Under the pieces are notes generated by a model. That model had not been told where the DNA came from and searched no databases. It saw only the letters and a program-made list of their open reading frames with translations. Below are positions 1 through 7,212 of a stretch of DNA of 9,858 bases, in pieces. A program made the translations under genes and the position numbers. Every line of letters starts with the position of its first letter. The stretch's first letter is position 1. Origin of the DNA: Alphaproteobacteria bacterium (GTDB taxonomy: Bacteria > Pseudomonadota > Alphaproteobacteria > UBA828); assembly GCA_022826345.1 (NCBI GenBank), contig JAJDVB010000192.1, forward strand, positions 1 through 9,858, in the 5' to 3' direction.

Positions 1-84
1 CTCGTCATTGATCAGCTTGTCGACGACCAGAAAGCCGTCTTCGTTGAACCGGTCGATCTGTGCGGGCGTGAGCTCGAATGCCAT
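1..84 (-). CDS. Phytanoyl-CoA dioxygenase (PhyH) family protein, N-terminal fragment
   Basis: Only the first 28 codons are in the window; the gene runs off at base 1. The translation starts MAFELTPAQIDRFNEDGFLV and continues VDKLINDE. The pattern of an 'LT..QI..F..DGF.VV..L' opening is typical of PhyH-type Fe(II)/2-oxoglutarate dioxygenases. The HxD...H iron ligands would lie further on and cannot be checked. A purine-rich AGGAGA precedes the ATG by a few bases, supporting this start. It lies 21 bp after the stop of the 488-aa glutamine-synthetase-like gene on the same strand, so it is very probably the third gene of that operon. By family, it would hydroxylate or oxidatively cleave a small organic substrate with O2 and 2-oxoglutarate. 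The substrate is unknown. The assignment rests on a short N-terminus only. Confidence 0.62.
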   Translation of the reverse strand, partial: MAFELTPAQIDRFNEDGFLVVDKLINDE

Positions 85-105
85 CTGCGCTTCTCCTGCA
101 CCCCG

Positions 106-1572
106 CTAGGGCAAGCAGTCCAGGTACATGTTCACATCCCAGTCGGAGACTTGCCAGATGAACTTGTTCCATTCGTCGCGCTTGTACCAATCGTAGACCC
201 GGTAAAGATCCCCAGGGAGGGCGGACCTGATCACCTCGTCATCCGCCAGTGCGTCGAGCGCGTCGCGCAGCGTGGTGGGAATACGCTCGATCGCCTCGCC
301 CGCGTTCAACAGATCGACGAAGTTCCGGTCTTCGGGCTCCCCAGGATCGATCCGGTTCCTGACGCCGTCATCGATGGCCTTCAGCAGCGCCGCCTGCATC
401 AGGTAGGGATTGACCATGCTGTCCACACAACGGAACTCGAGCCGGTCGGGGCTCGAGACGCGAATGGCGCAGGACCTGTTCTGCAGGCCCCACCCCGCGC
501 CGACCGGCGCCCACAGGCCCGTATCGTTCAACCGCCGGTAGGAGTTCACCGTGGACGAACCGATCGCGACCAACGCGTTTAGGTGCGCGAGCATGCCGCC
601 CAGCGCGTGACGCCCGAGCTCCGACGGCATCCAGGCGTGGTTCGGATTCTCGATCTCGTTGGTGCCGCCTCTGCGGTAGGCGAAGACGTCGTCCATCGCC
701 GGCTGACCCTGGCGGCCGATCGACTGCACCGTGTCCTCGCCACCCCGCCAGAGCGAGAGGTTGTGGTGGCAGCCGTTGCCCGACAGGCTCATGTAGGGCT
801 TGGACATGAACACCGCCATGAGCCCGCATTCGCGCGCCACCTGCGCGCACAGCTGGCGGTAGGTGGTCAGGCGGTCGCTGGTGCGCAACGCGTCGTCATA
901 CTGAAAGTTCATCTCGATCATGCCGGGCGCGTCCTCGTGATCCGCCTGGATCATGTCGAGGCCCATCGCTGTCCCGTACTCGTAGAGCTTCAGCCAGACC
1001 TCCTGGAGCTGCTCGAACTGATCGATGTGGTAGGCGTAGGGCTTGGTCGTCTCGTAATAGGGTTTCTCCCCGTCGCCCGGCTTCAGCCACAGCATTTCGG
1101 GCTCGCAGCCGACACGCATATGCAAGCCATCGTGATCCTGCCGGAATTCGTCGTGGACGCGCCGCAGATTCCCGCGAGAATCCGAGTCGAGAAATTCTTC
1201 GGGACGGTTCGGATCCTCTCGGCTGAAAAACACCGTGCAGAAGACCCTGGCGACGCGCTTGTTCCAGGGAAGCTGGCAGAAGGTTTCGGGGTCCGGGAGG
1301 GCCAGGAGCTCGGACGCATTGGCGGGAAACCCGATCAGATTTCCATCCCTATCAGCGAAGACGTTGGTGATGCCGCCGATCCAGGTCTGCATCCCCTCTC
1401 GGGCCGTGCGCTCCCAGTGCTTGGCCGGGATCATCTTGCCCATGATGCGGCCGGTGATCGATATGTACTGGTAGTAAATTGCGTCGATTTTGAGCGCGTC
1501 GATCTTCTTGCGAACCTCGGCGACCAACCCGTCGCGAGCGGGATCGTTCAAGTAGTCCTGCAGATCACTCAT
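106..1572 (-). CDS. Glutamine synthetase family protein, GlnT/type III-like (488 aa)
   Basis: This is a GS-fold ATP-dependent ligase joining the gamma-carboxyl of glutamate to ammonia or an amine. Visible motifs are the metal-site glutamates in GCEPEML (155-161), HEDAPGMIEMN (212-222), the ATP-site loop GNGCHHNLSLW (265-275), NSYRRL (343-348), NRS (365-367), IRV...EFR (370-381) and NPYL (388-391). The HEDA.G..EMN and GNGCH patterns resemble GlnT (type III glutamate-ammonia ligase) and gamma-glutamylmethylamide-type ligases rather than GlnA. By-eye alignment puts Asn271 where most family members have the second His of the HxH loop. I chose ATG 1572 because the conserved N-terminus begins there; the open frame extends upstream only through the neighbouring gene. 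It follows that gene by 14 bp, so the two are probably translationally coupled. The family is secure; whether the acceptor is ammonia or an amine is not. Confidence 0.9.
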   Translation of the reverse strand: MSDLQDYLNDPARDGLVAEVRKKIDALKIDAIYYQYISITGRIMGKMIPAKHWERTAREGMQTWIGGITNVFADRDGNLIGFPANASELLALPDPETFCQLPWNKRVARVFCTVFFSREDPNRPEEFLDSDSRGNLRRVHDEFRQDHDGLHMRVGCEPEMLWLKPGDGEKPYYETTKPYAYHIDQFEQLQEVWLKLYEYGTAMGLDMIQADHEDAPGMIEMNFQYDDALRTSDRLTTYRQLCAQVARECGLMAVFMSKPYMSLSGNGCHHNLSLWRGGEDTVQSIGRQGQPAMDDVFAYRRGGTNEIENPNHAWMPSELGRHALGGMLAHLNALVAIGSSTVNSYRRLNDTGLWAPVGAGWGLQNRSCAIRVSSPDRLEFRCVDSMVNPYLMQAALLKAIDDGVRNRIDPGEPEDRNFVDLLNAGEAIERIPTTLRDALDALADDEVIRSALPGDLYRVYDWYKRDEWNKFIWQVSDWDVNMYLDCLP

Positions 1573-1586
1573 TGTCGGTGCCGGCC

Positions 1587-2948
1587 CTAGACGACTTCGA
1601 GATATCGGGCGCGCTCGGCGGCGCTGGTCTCGCGGGATAGAGCGGCCACCTCCTGGCGGCACGCTTCCACAAGATGCTGCACGAATGTCTCTCCCCAGAT
1701 GTCGTGCGCGCGTCCGGAGCGAGCAAGACGGTCGATGGCTTCGAAGAGATCGTGGGGCAGCGCCGCGCCCCCGGCGACCGTAAGACCCGGGCCCCCGCCG
1801 GTCAATTCGGGCGGGAGTTCGGCATTGGAGTCGAGGCCCCAGAGACCCGCACCCAGCACGAACGCCAGGGCGAGGAATGGGTTGATGTCGGAGCCGGGAA
1901 GCCGATATTCGAGCCGGCATCGGTCCGCCGGTTGCGGGACCACGCGGACCGCGGCTGCATAATTCTGCACGGCCCAGGATGCCGTCTTCGGCGCCCAATT
2001 CTGCGGTGCGTGACGGCGGTAAGCATTGGCCGTGTGATGGGTCAACGGCATCGCTTCAGGTGCCAGGGCGACCAGCCCCGCCACGAAGGACCGGAAGGTC
2101 CGGCTCATGCCTTTGTCGTCGGTTGGCTCGGGGAACAAGTCTTTGCCCGTTTCGCGGTTGGTCAACGACAAGTGGATGTGACCCGAGAGGCCCGGAAATT
2201 GACTGCCGAGCTGAGCCATGAACGATGCCGTTTTGCCCTGCCGCCGGCAATACGCCTTCGTCAAGAGCTTGAAAAACGCTGCATTGTCAGCAGCACGCAG
2301 CGGGTCGCCGTGACTGAGGGTTGCTTCAAAACATCCTGGTCCAAGCTCCAGGCCGAGCGCCAACATGTCGATGTCGCTCTGAACGAGAATCCGCTCCAGC
2401 TCCGTCACGAAATCCGCGTAAATCGCCGCACTTTCGCCCGTCCAACAACGGTTATCCTTGGCAAATGTCTTGAGGGTCGAAAACCCCGATTCCCTCAGGG
2501 ACTCTGCGTCATCGTCGAGCACCAGAAACTCGAACTCGAAGGCGGCTCGCACACCCAGACCCAAGTCGTCTGCTTTCGCCACCAAGTGTTCCAGCAAACG
2601 TCTTGGCGAGTTTTCGGCGGAGGGGCCGATGTAGTCGGCGACAAGGGCGCAAGCATTAGGCTCGAAGGGGTAGGGACGGAGCGACGCGGGGTCGATCGCA
2701 ATTGGCTCGCCGACAAACGGACCGGCACCGAACACCTGCTCTCCGGTGTCCCATTCGTGCACGACGTTGACGAATGTTCCGCCTGGTCCGAATACTCTGG
2801 TGAGATCGGCTACCCTGACGCGGCGCTCACGGAAGGTGGCATTCAGGTCGAACATACCGACGTGCGCAACGTCGCAGGATTCGGCCTCTAGCCGCTTCAT
2901 CAGAGCAGTTAGGTCCTGGTTCCCAGAGTGGCTGGCCTCACGCCCCAT
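1587..2948 (-). CDS. Glutamine synthetase family protein (453 aa), first gene of the operon
   Basis: This second GS-fold ligase is only distantly similar to its downstream neighbour. It has a GS beta-grasp-like N-terminus (about 25-110) and the catalytic domain motifs FEFEF (137-141), ELGPGCFE (201-208), GLSGHIHLSL (253-262, both histidines kept), NAYRR (308-312) and VRVV...LEYR...NPFL (334-359). The usual NRS arginine motif reads NYA (329-331), so one canonical phosphate-contacting arginine appears replaced by tyrosine. Length fits the family. I prefer ATG 2948 to ATG 2963: a GGAGG lies 8 nt before 2948, whereas the upstream ATG overlaps that Shine-Dalgarno and has none of its own. The likely role is gamma-glutamyl ligation of an amine or ammonia, as in PuuA-like and other non-GlnA GS enzymes. 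Co-transcription with a second GS and a PhyH gene favours amine metabolism over central nitrogen assimilation. This is inference. Confidence 0.88.
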   Translation of the reverse strand: MGREASHSGNQDLTALMKRLEAESCDVAHVGMFDLNATFRERRVRVADLTRVFGPGGTFVNVVHEWDTGEQVFGAGPFVGEPIAIDPASLRPYPFEPNACALVADYIGPSAENSPRRLLEHLVAKADDLGLGVRAAFEFEFLVLDDDAESLRESGFSTLKTFAKDNRCWTGESAAIYADFVTELERILVQSDIDMLALGLELGPGCFEATLSHGDPLRAADNAAFFKLLTKAYCRRQGKTASFMAQLGSQFPGLSGHIHLSLTNRETGKDLFPEPTDDKGMSRTFRSFVAGLVALAPEAMPLTHHTANAYRRHAPQNWAPKTASWAVQNYAAAVRVVPQPADRCRLEYRLPGSDINPFLALAFVLGAGLWGLDSNAELPPELTGGGPGLTVAGGAALPHDLFEAIDRLARSGRAHDIWGETFVQHLVEACRQEVAALSRETSAAERARYLEVV

Positions 2949-2956
2949 TCCTGTTT

Positions 2957-2961
2957 CCTCC
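2957..2961 (-). promoter_or_regulatory. Ribosome binding site GGAGG deciding the start of the 453-aa GS-like gene
   Basis: On the minus strand the region reads ATGGAGGAAACAGGAATG. The GGAGG core sits 8 nt before the second ATG (2946-2948) and overlaps the first ATG (2961-2963). This makes the second ATG the likelier initiator and shortens the protein by five residues. Confidence 0.7.
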
Positions 2962-2974
2962 ATCTACCGATCAC

Positions 2975-3054
2975 CAAAGTCGGACCAGACACGACCCTCT
3001 CGCGCGGCGCTTGCACTAACTGGCAGTGGGGCAAAGTCGGTATCGAGTCCGACT
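2975..3054 (-). promoter_or_regulatory. Candidate operator boxes upstream of the GS/PhyH operon
   Basis: The nonamer CCGACTTTG (minus strand) occurs twice, at 2975-2983 and 3032-3040. The second copy also forms an inverted pair with AGTCGG at 3049-3054 (minus-strand reading), giving two 6-bp arms separated by 8 bp. Both copies lie in the 5' region of the minus-strand GS operon, about 27 and 84 bp before its ATG. Repeated boxes there could bind a regulator. I see no convincing -35/-10 pair, so promoter placement is open. Confidence 0.3.
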
Positions 3055-3200
3055 GACCGGCCCCCACAAAGGCACATCGGTCCAAATGTTAGTTGAGCGT
3101 CACCGGCAAGGCTATGTCCGGGGAGACTTGATGACGCGCTCTCGGCGACCCCATTGATTCGACCAGGGAAGGATTGACGTTTGTCTCTGTCGGGTTGTGA

Positions 3201-3445
3201 GGCCTGAGGGTGTCGCGTGGTGGGCGAGAGTTGGAAAATGCGGTGTCGGGGTCTCGTCTGGAGTTTGAGTTGGATTGGGAGGTTGGGCTTGAGGCGGCGC
3301 CGAAGCTTCTGTTCCTGGCGATCCGCAACGCCAGCGTCCACTGGCGAAGACCCATTGAATGGACCGCCGCGATGGGGCAGCTTGCGATCCTGTTCGAAGG
3401 TCGCTTTCCGGCCTCAGCGCGCCGAGCCTGGAAAGCGCAACGCCC
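3201..3445 (+). pseudogene. IS256-family transposase, C-terminal remnant
   Basis: The frame read from 3201 gives LLFLAIRNASVHWRRP, then IEWTAAMGQLAILFEGRF at about 3306-3410. This matches the usual end of IS256/Mutator-type transposases (a 'LALRN..KKW..P...W..A.NQLAI.FEGR' pattern). Only the last 50 or so residues are recognisable. The DDE catalytic residues and the N-terminal two thirds are missing, and an in-frame stop at 3198 closes the reading frame on the left. The residues before about 3290 do not look like transposase, so the true left breakpoint may be near there. The remnant sits in the spacer between two divergent operons and is non-functional. It probably records an old insertion followed by deletion. 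Confidence 0.68.
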
Positions 3446-3450
3446 ATGGC

Positions 3451-3480
3451 GCAGCTTACACAGACAATCGGACAGACCCC
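3451..3480 (+). repeat. Probable right-end terminal inverted repeat of the IS256-type remnant
   Basis: Just after the transposase remnant the sequence reads GCAGCTTACACAGACAATCG followed by GACAGACCCC. The order 'gcttacacaga...gacag.cccc' resembles the outer end of IS256-family elements, where the terminal repeat directly follows the transposase stop. No matching left repeat was found upstream to about 2964, consistent with a deleted left part. A target duplication could not be identified. Confidence 0.42.
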
Positions 3481-3661
3481 CGCAAGGCGTAACAGGGCGG
3501 TTCAGGAGCCGTACGAACTGCCAGAAGTTTCGGCTGACCCAGGTCCCCGGTTGCCAGGGATTTGACCACCCACCACACTGGCGGGTCAGCGTGCGGCACC
3601 CTATGCTCGCACCCGTGGCCGCCCTGCTGGCGCGCGCGGTCCGAACCAGACCGGAAGGGCC
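3481..3661. other. Unassigned spacer upstream of the plus-strand operon
   Basis: This 181-bp stretch between the IS256 end and the yyaL-like start holds no ORF I believe and no clear promoter. TTGACC at 3562-3567 is -35-like but lacks a -10 at the right distance. The promoter of the plus-strand operon must lie here or within the IS remnant. CGGAAGGG just before the ATG at 3662 can serve as a ribosome binding site. Confidence 0.4.
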
Positions 3662-5698
3662 ATGAGCGAGAACCTCTTAGGCGCGGAGACCAGCCCCTAC
3701 CTCCTGCAACATCAGGACAACCCGGTGCACTGGCGCCCCTGGGGGCCCGATGCGCTGGCCGAAGCCAAGGCAAACGACAAGCCGATCCTGCTCTCGGTCG
3801 GCTATTCCGCCTGCCACTGGTGCCACGTCATGGCACACGAGAGCTTCGAGGACGAAGAGACAGCCCAGCTGATGAACCAGCTCTTCGTCAACATCAAGGT
3901 GGACCGCGAGGAGCGCCCTGACCTCGACACCATCTACCAGCGCGCACTCGCGCTCATGGGCCAGCAGGGCGGCTGGCCGCTCACCATGTTCCTCACCCCC
4001 AAGGCCGAGCCCTTCTGGGGCGGCACCTACTTCCCGCTCGAGCCCCGCTTCGGCCGCCCCGGCTTCAAGGACGTGCTGCGTCTGATCGAGCAGACCTACC
4101 GCAACGACCGCGAAAAGGTGGACAAAAACAGAACAGCCCTGGTCGAAGCACTGCAGGGTCTCGCTCGCAGCAAGCCCGGCGAAGCCGTGACGGAGGAACA
4201 CACAGAGAACATGGCGCGGAGCCTGCTGCGCGAGGTCGATGGCCGCCACGGCGGCATCGGCGGCGCCCCCAAGTTCCCGCAATGTTCCATGCTGGAGCTG
4301 CTCTGGCGCAGCTACCTGCGCACCGGCTCGCAATTGATGAAGACCGCCGTGGTGCTGAGCATGGAGCGCATGTGCCAGGGCGGCATCTACGACCATCTGG
4401 GTGGCGGCTTCGCCCGCTACTCCACTGACGAGCGTTGGCTCGCGCCCCATTTCGAGAAGATGCTCTATGACAACGCCCAGCTTCTCGACCTGCTTTGCCA
4501 CGTCTGGCAGGAGACCGGCGAGCCGCTCTTCGCCGCCCGCGCGGCGGAGACTGTGGCCTGGGTCATGCGCGAGATGCGCACGGGCGAGGGCGCGTTCGCG
4601 AGCGCGCTCGACGCCGATTCCGAGGGTGAGGAGGGCAAGTTCTACGTCTGGAACGACGCGGAGATCGACGAACTCCTCGGCGCGGACTCTGCTTACTTCA
4701 AGGCTGTCTACGACGTCACCGCAGGCGGTAACTGGGAAGGCAAGACCATCCTCAACCGGCTCCTGCCCCCCGGCATCGACGGAACGCCGGACGAAGCCCG
4801 CCTCGCCGGTATGCGCACGATCCTGCTGGAGCGGCGCGCGGGCCGCGAGCGCCCCGGCTGGGACGACAAGGTGCTCGCCGACTGGAACGGCCTGATAATC
4901 GCGGCGCTTGCCAACGCCGCTATGGTTTTTGGCGAGCAAGCGTGGCTCGATGCGGCAACCGAGGCGTTCGACTATGTGGCAGGGCCCATGGCGGCGGGCG
5001 AGCGGCTGCGCCACGCCGCCCGCCACGGCCGCTCCAAGGATGTCGAATTCCTCGACGACTACGCGGAGATGGCGCGGGCGGCGCTGATGCTGGCGGAGGC
5101 GACCGGCGAGGCTTCTTACGTCGAGAAGGCGCGCGGCTGGGTCGCGGTGCTTGATGCGCACTACTGGGACGCGGACGAGGGTGGCTACTTCTACGCGCCG
5201 GACGACGGCGAGGCGAGCATCAGCCGCACCAAGACCGCCCACGACGCCGCGACGCCCGCGGGCAACGGCACCATGGTGGGCGTGCTCGCGCGCCTCCATC
5301 ACCTCACCGGCGAGACAGCCTATCGCGACCGCGCCGAGGCGCTGGTCAAGGCGTTCTCCGGCGAGCTGGAGCGCAACTTCTCGCCGCTCTCGACTCTCGC
5401 CAACAACAGCGAGGTGTTGCGCCGCGCGGTGCAGGTGGTGGTGTGCGGCACCCGGGGGGAGGAGGGGACCCAAGCCCTGCTCGATGCCGTGTTCGCGACC
5501 AGCCTGCCCAACCGGGTGCTGACCCAGCTTGCGCCCAAAGAGGCGCTGCCCTTGGGCCATCCCGCCTTCGGCAAGGGCCAGCAGGAGGATCAGGCCACGG
5601 CCTACGTCTGTGTCGGTCCTGTTTGCTCGCTCCCGGTAACCGAGCCCGACGCGCTGCGGGCCGCCCTTGACAACGCCCGCGCACCGGCGGAGGGCTGA
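3662..5698 (+). CDS. yyaL: YyaL/DUF255-type thioredoxin-domain protein (678 aa)
   Basis: Full-length member of the YyaL/spermatogenesis-associated protein 20 (SPATA20) family. Residues 1-170 form a thioredoxin-like DUF255 domain opening with the hallmark ETSPYLLQH...NPVHW (9-24). It carries the redox motif SACHWCHVM with C51 and C54, then DREERPDLD and [11 protein letters not shown]. The remainder is an alpha/alpha-toroid region like N-acylglucosamine 2-epimerases and glycosyl hydrolases ([61 protein letters not shown]). No signal peptide or membrane segment is seen, so it is probably cytosolic. The biochemical function of the family is not established; redox or sugar-related roles have been proposed. 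It is the first gene of a four-gene plus-strand set, 5 bp before ogt. The gene looks intact. The family call is secure; the function is not. Confidence 0.93.
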   Translation: MSENLLGAETSPYLLQHQDNPVHWRPWGPDALAEAKANDKPILLSVGYSACHWCHVMAHESFEDEETAQLMNQLFVNIKVDREERPDLDTIYQRALALMGQQGGWPLTMFLTPKAEPFWGGTYFPLEPRFGRPGFKDVLRLIEQTYRNDREKVDKNRTALVEALQGLARSKPGEAVTEEHTENMARSLLREVDGRHGGIGGAPKFPQCSMLELLWRSYLRTGSQLMKTAVVLSMERMCQGGIYDHLGGGFARYSTDERWLAPHFEKMLYDNAQLLDLLCHVWQETGEPLFAARAAETVAWVMREMRTGEGAFASALDADSEGEEGKFYVWNDAEIDELLGADSAYFKAVYDVTAGGNWEGKTILNRLLPPGIDGTPDEARLAGMRTILLERRAGRERPGWDDKVLADWNGLIIAALANAAMVFGEQAWLDAATEAFDYVAGPMAAGERLRHAARHGRSKDVEFLDDYAEMARAALMLAEATGEASYVEKARGWVAVLDAHYWDADEGGYFYAPDDGEASISRTKTAHDAATPAGNGTMVGVLARLHHLTGETAYRDRAEALVKAFSGELERNFSPLSTLANNSEVLRRAVQVVVCGTRGEEGTQALLDAVFATSLPNRVLTQLAPKEALPLGHPAFGKGQQEDQATAYVCVGPVCSLPVTEPDALRAALDNARAPAEG

Positions 5699-5703
5699 GG
5701 CCG

Positions 5704-6177
5704 ATGGACGCCGTCCGCTGCACCATCGAAAGTCCCGTCGGCCCGCTCACGATCACAGCCGCGGAGGACGCGATCGCCGCCGTCGATTTCGGCCCCGGCG
5801 GCGGCTCCAGCCCGAACGGCGGCGTTCTGGCCGAGGCCGCGCGCCAGCTCACCGAGTATTTCGCCGGCACACGCCGCGCCTTCGACCTGCCGCTCGCACC
5901 GCATGGCACACCCTTCCGCCTCAAGGTTTGGGCGGTGATGCAGGCGATCCCCTATGGCCAGACCCGGAGCTACGGCGACCTCGCCCGCGATCTCGACAGC
6001 GCGCCCCGAGCCGTCGGCGGCGCCTGCGGGGCCAATCCGATTCCTCTCATCATCCCCTGCCACCGGGTCGTGGGCTCCGGCGGCGCGCTCGGCGGGTTCT
6101 CCGGCGGCGCGGGCTGTGATACCAAGCGCCAGCTTCTCGCATTGGAAGGCGCGCTGCCGCAGCCGCTGCCGGTCTAG
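5704..6177 (+). CDS. ogt: Methylated-DNA--protein-cysteine S-methyltransferase (157 aa)
   Basis: Suicide DNA-repair protein that transfers the methyl group from O6-methylguanine (and O4-methylthymine) to its own cysteine. The C-terminal domain holds the helix-turn-helix and arginine finger region (GQTRSYGDLA, then PRAVGGACGANP with Arg102). The active-site motif PCHRV follows, with nucleophile Cys119, then VGSGGALGGFSGG and the KR.LL.LEG ending. The N-terminal domain (1-80) is short but has the usual SPVGPL start and EAARQL.EYFAGTR.AFDLPL. At 157 aa it is slightly shorter than typical Ogt and lacks the Ada N-terminal regulatory domain. GGAGGG at 5689-5694, inside the end of the yyaL-like gene, lies 9 nt before the ATG, supporting this start and coupled translation. 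All catalytic residues are present. Confidence 0.94.
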   Translation: MDAVRCTIESPVGPLTITAAEDAIAAVDFGPGGGSSPNGGVLAEAARQLTEYFAGTRRAFDLPLAPHGTPFRLKVWAVMQAIPYGQTRSYGDLARDLDSAPRAVGGACGANPIPLIIPCHRVVGSGGALGGFSGGAGCDTKRQLLALEGALPQPLPV

Positions 6178-6218
6178 GCAGAGCGCGGGCGGGCGCCCCC
6201 GACAGGAAAGGGAGACAC

Positions 6219-7196
6219 ATGGTCAAGGCTGTGCGGATGCACGAGGCCGGCGGGCCCGAGGTGCTGCATTACGAGGATGTGGCGCTGCCGGATCCCGGCC
6301 CCGGCGAGGCGCTGGTGCGCCACGAGGCGATCGGCCTCAATTACATCGACGTCTATCACCGCACCGGCCTCTACCCGGTGCCCTCGCTGCCCTGGACCAT
6401 CGGCATGGAAGGCGCCGGCGTGGTCGAGGCGGTGGGTGAGGGCGTCACCGAGGTCTCCGCCGGCACGCGCGTCGCCTACGCCAGCCCGCCGCCGCCCGGC
6501 GGCTATTCCGAGGCCCGCGTGATGCCGGCGGGATCGCTGGTGGAGCTGCCTGCCGACATCGGCTTCGAGCAGGGCGCGGCGATGATGCTGCAGGGCATGA
6601 CGGTCGAATACCTGATCCGCAGCACCTACCCGGTGAAGGCCGGGGAGACCGTGCTGGTACACGCCGCCGCCGGCGGGGTCGGGCTGATCCAGTGCCAGTG
6701 GCTCAAGCACCTGGGCGTAACAGTAATCGGCACCGTGGGCTCGGAGGAGAAGGCGGCGCTTGCCCAGGCGCATGGCTGCGACCACCCGGTCAACTACCGG
6801 ACCGAGGATTTCGCCGCGCGCGTCATGGAGATCACCGACGGCCAGGGCGTGCCCGTGGTCTACGATTCCATCGGCGCCGACACGTTGGAAGGCTCGCTCA
6901 ACAGCCTGGCCCGGCTGGGGACGCTCGCGAGCTTCGGCAACGCCTCCGGCCCGATCACCGACTTCAACCTGGCCCGGCTCGCACCCAAGAGCGCCTACAT
7001 CACGCGGCCCACCCTCTTCGGCTACAACGCGACGCGGCCCGAGCTCGAAGAATCCGCCGGCGCCCTCTTCGACGTCGTGCGCTCGGGCGCGGTCAAGATC
7101 GAGATCCACCAGACCTACCCGCTGGCAGACGCCGCCCAGGCGCACCGTGACCTGGAGGGCCGCAAGACCACCGGCTCGACCATCCTGACCCCCTGA
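6219..7196 (+). CDS. qor: Zinc-free quinone oxidoreductase, MDR superfamily (325 aa)
   Basis: Medium-chain dehydrogenase/reductase of the QorA/zeta-crystallin type, which reduces quinones with NADPH in the cytosol. It has a GroES-like N-terminal domain (1-125; IGLNYIDVYHRTGLYP and GMEGAGVVEAVGEGV). The Rossmann domain has the nucleotide-binding loop VLVHAAAGGVGL at 145-156, and the C-terminus has the family end TTGSTIL. The cysteine/histidine zinc ligands of alcohol dehydrogenases are absent, as expected for Qor. Length agrees with the E. coli enzyme. AAAGGGAGA ends 3 nt before the ATG and supports this start. It lies 41 bp after ogt and 16 bp before the DNA methyltransferase gene, so it is probably co-transcribed. 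The true substrate could be another enone or aldehyde; the family is secure. Confidence 0.93.
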   Translation: MVKAVRMHEAGGPEVLHYEDVALPDPGPGEALVRHEAIGLNYIDVYHRTGLYPVPSLPWTIGMEGAGVVEAVGEGVTEVSAGTRVAYASPPPPGGYSEARVMPAGSLVELPADIGFEQGAAMMLQGMTVEYLIRSTYPVKAGETVLVHAAAGGVGLIQCQWLKHLGVTVIGTVGSEEKAALAQAHGCDHPVNYRTEDFAARVMEITDGQGVPVVYDSIGADTLEGSLNSLARLGTLASFGNASGPITDFNLARLAPKSAYITRPTLFGYNATRPELEESAGALFDVVRSGAVKIEIHQTYPLADAAQAHRDLEGRKTTGSTILTP

Positions 7197-7212
7197 CCGC
7201 CGGCAGGGCGGC

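Noticed and set aside
583..1590. 335-aa plus-strand ORF opposite the 488-aa GS-like gene
   Set aside because: The minus strand has clear GS catalytic motifs; the plus frame has no domain signature and no ribosome binding site.
2964..3447. Three overlapping minus-strand ORFs of 88 to 125 aa in the divergent spacer
   Set aside because: They are antisense to the IS256 remnant, lack ribosome binding sites, have low-complexity Pro/Arg/Ser-rich composition and resemble no family I know.
3562..3607. TTGACC ... TATGCT as a promoter for the plus-strand operon
   Set aside because: The two boxes are 34 bp apart, far from the usual 16-18 bp, so they do not form a sigma-70 promoter pair.
3677..5560. 627-aa minus-strand ORF antisense to the yyaL-like gene
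   Set aside because: Long antisense frames are common in GC-rich genes. The plus strand has a complete set of YyaL motifs, while this frame has none.
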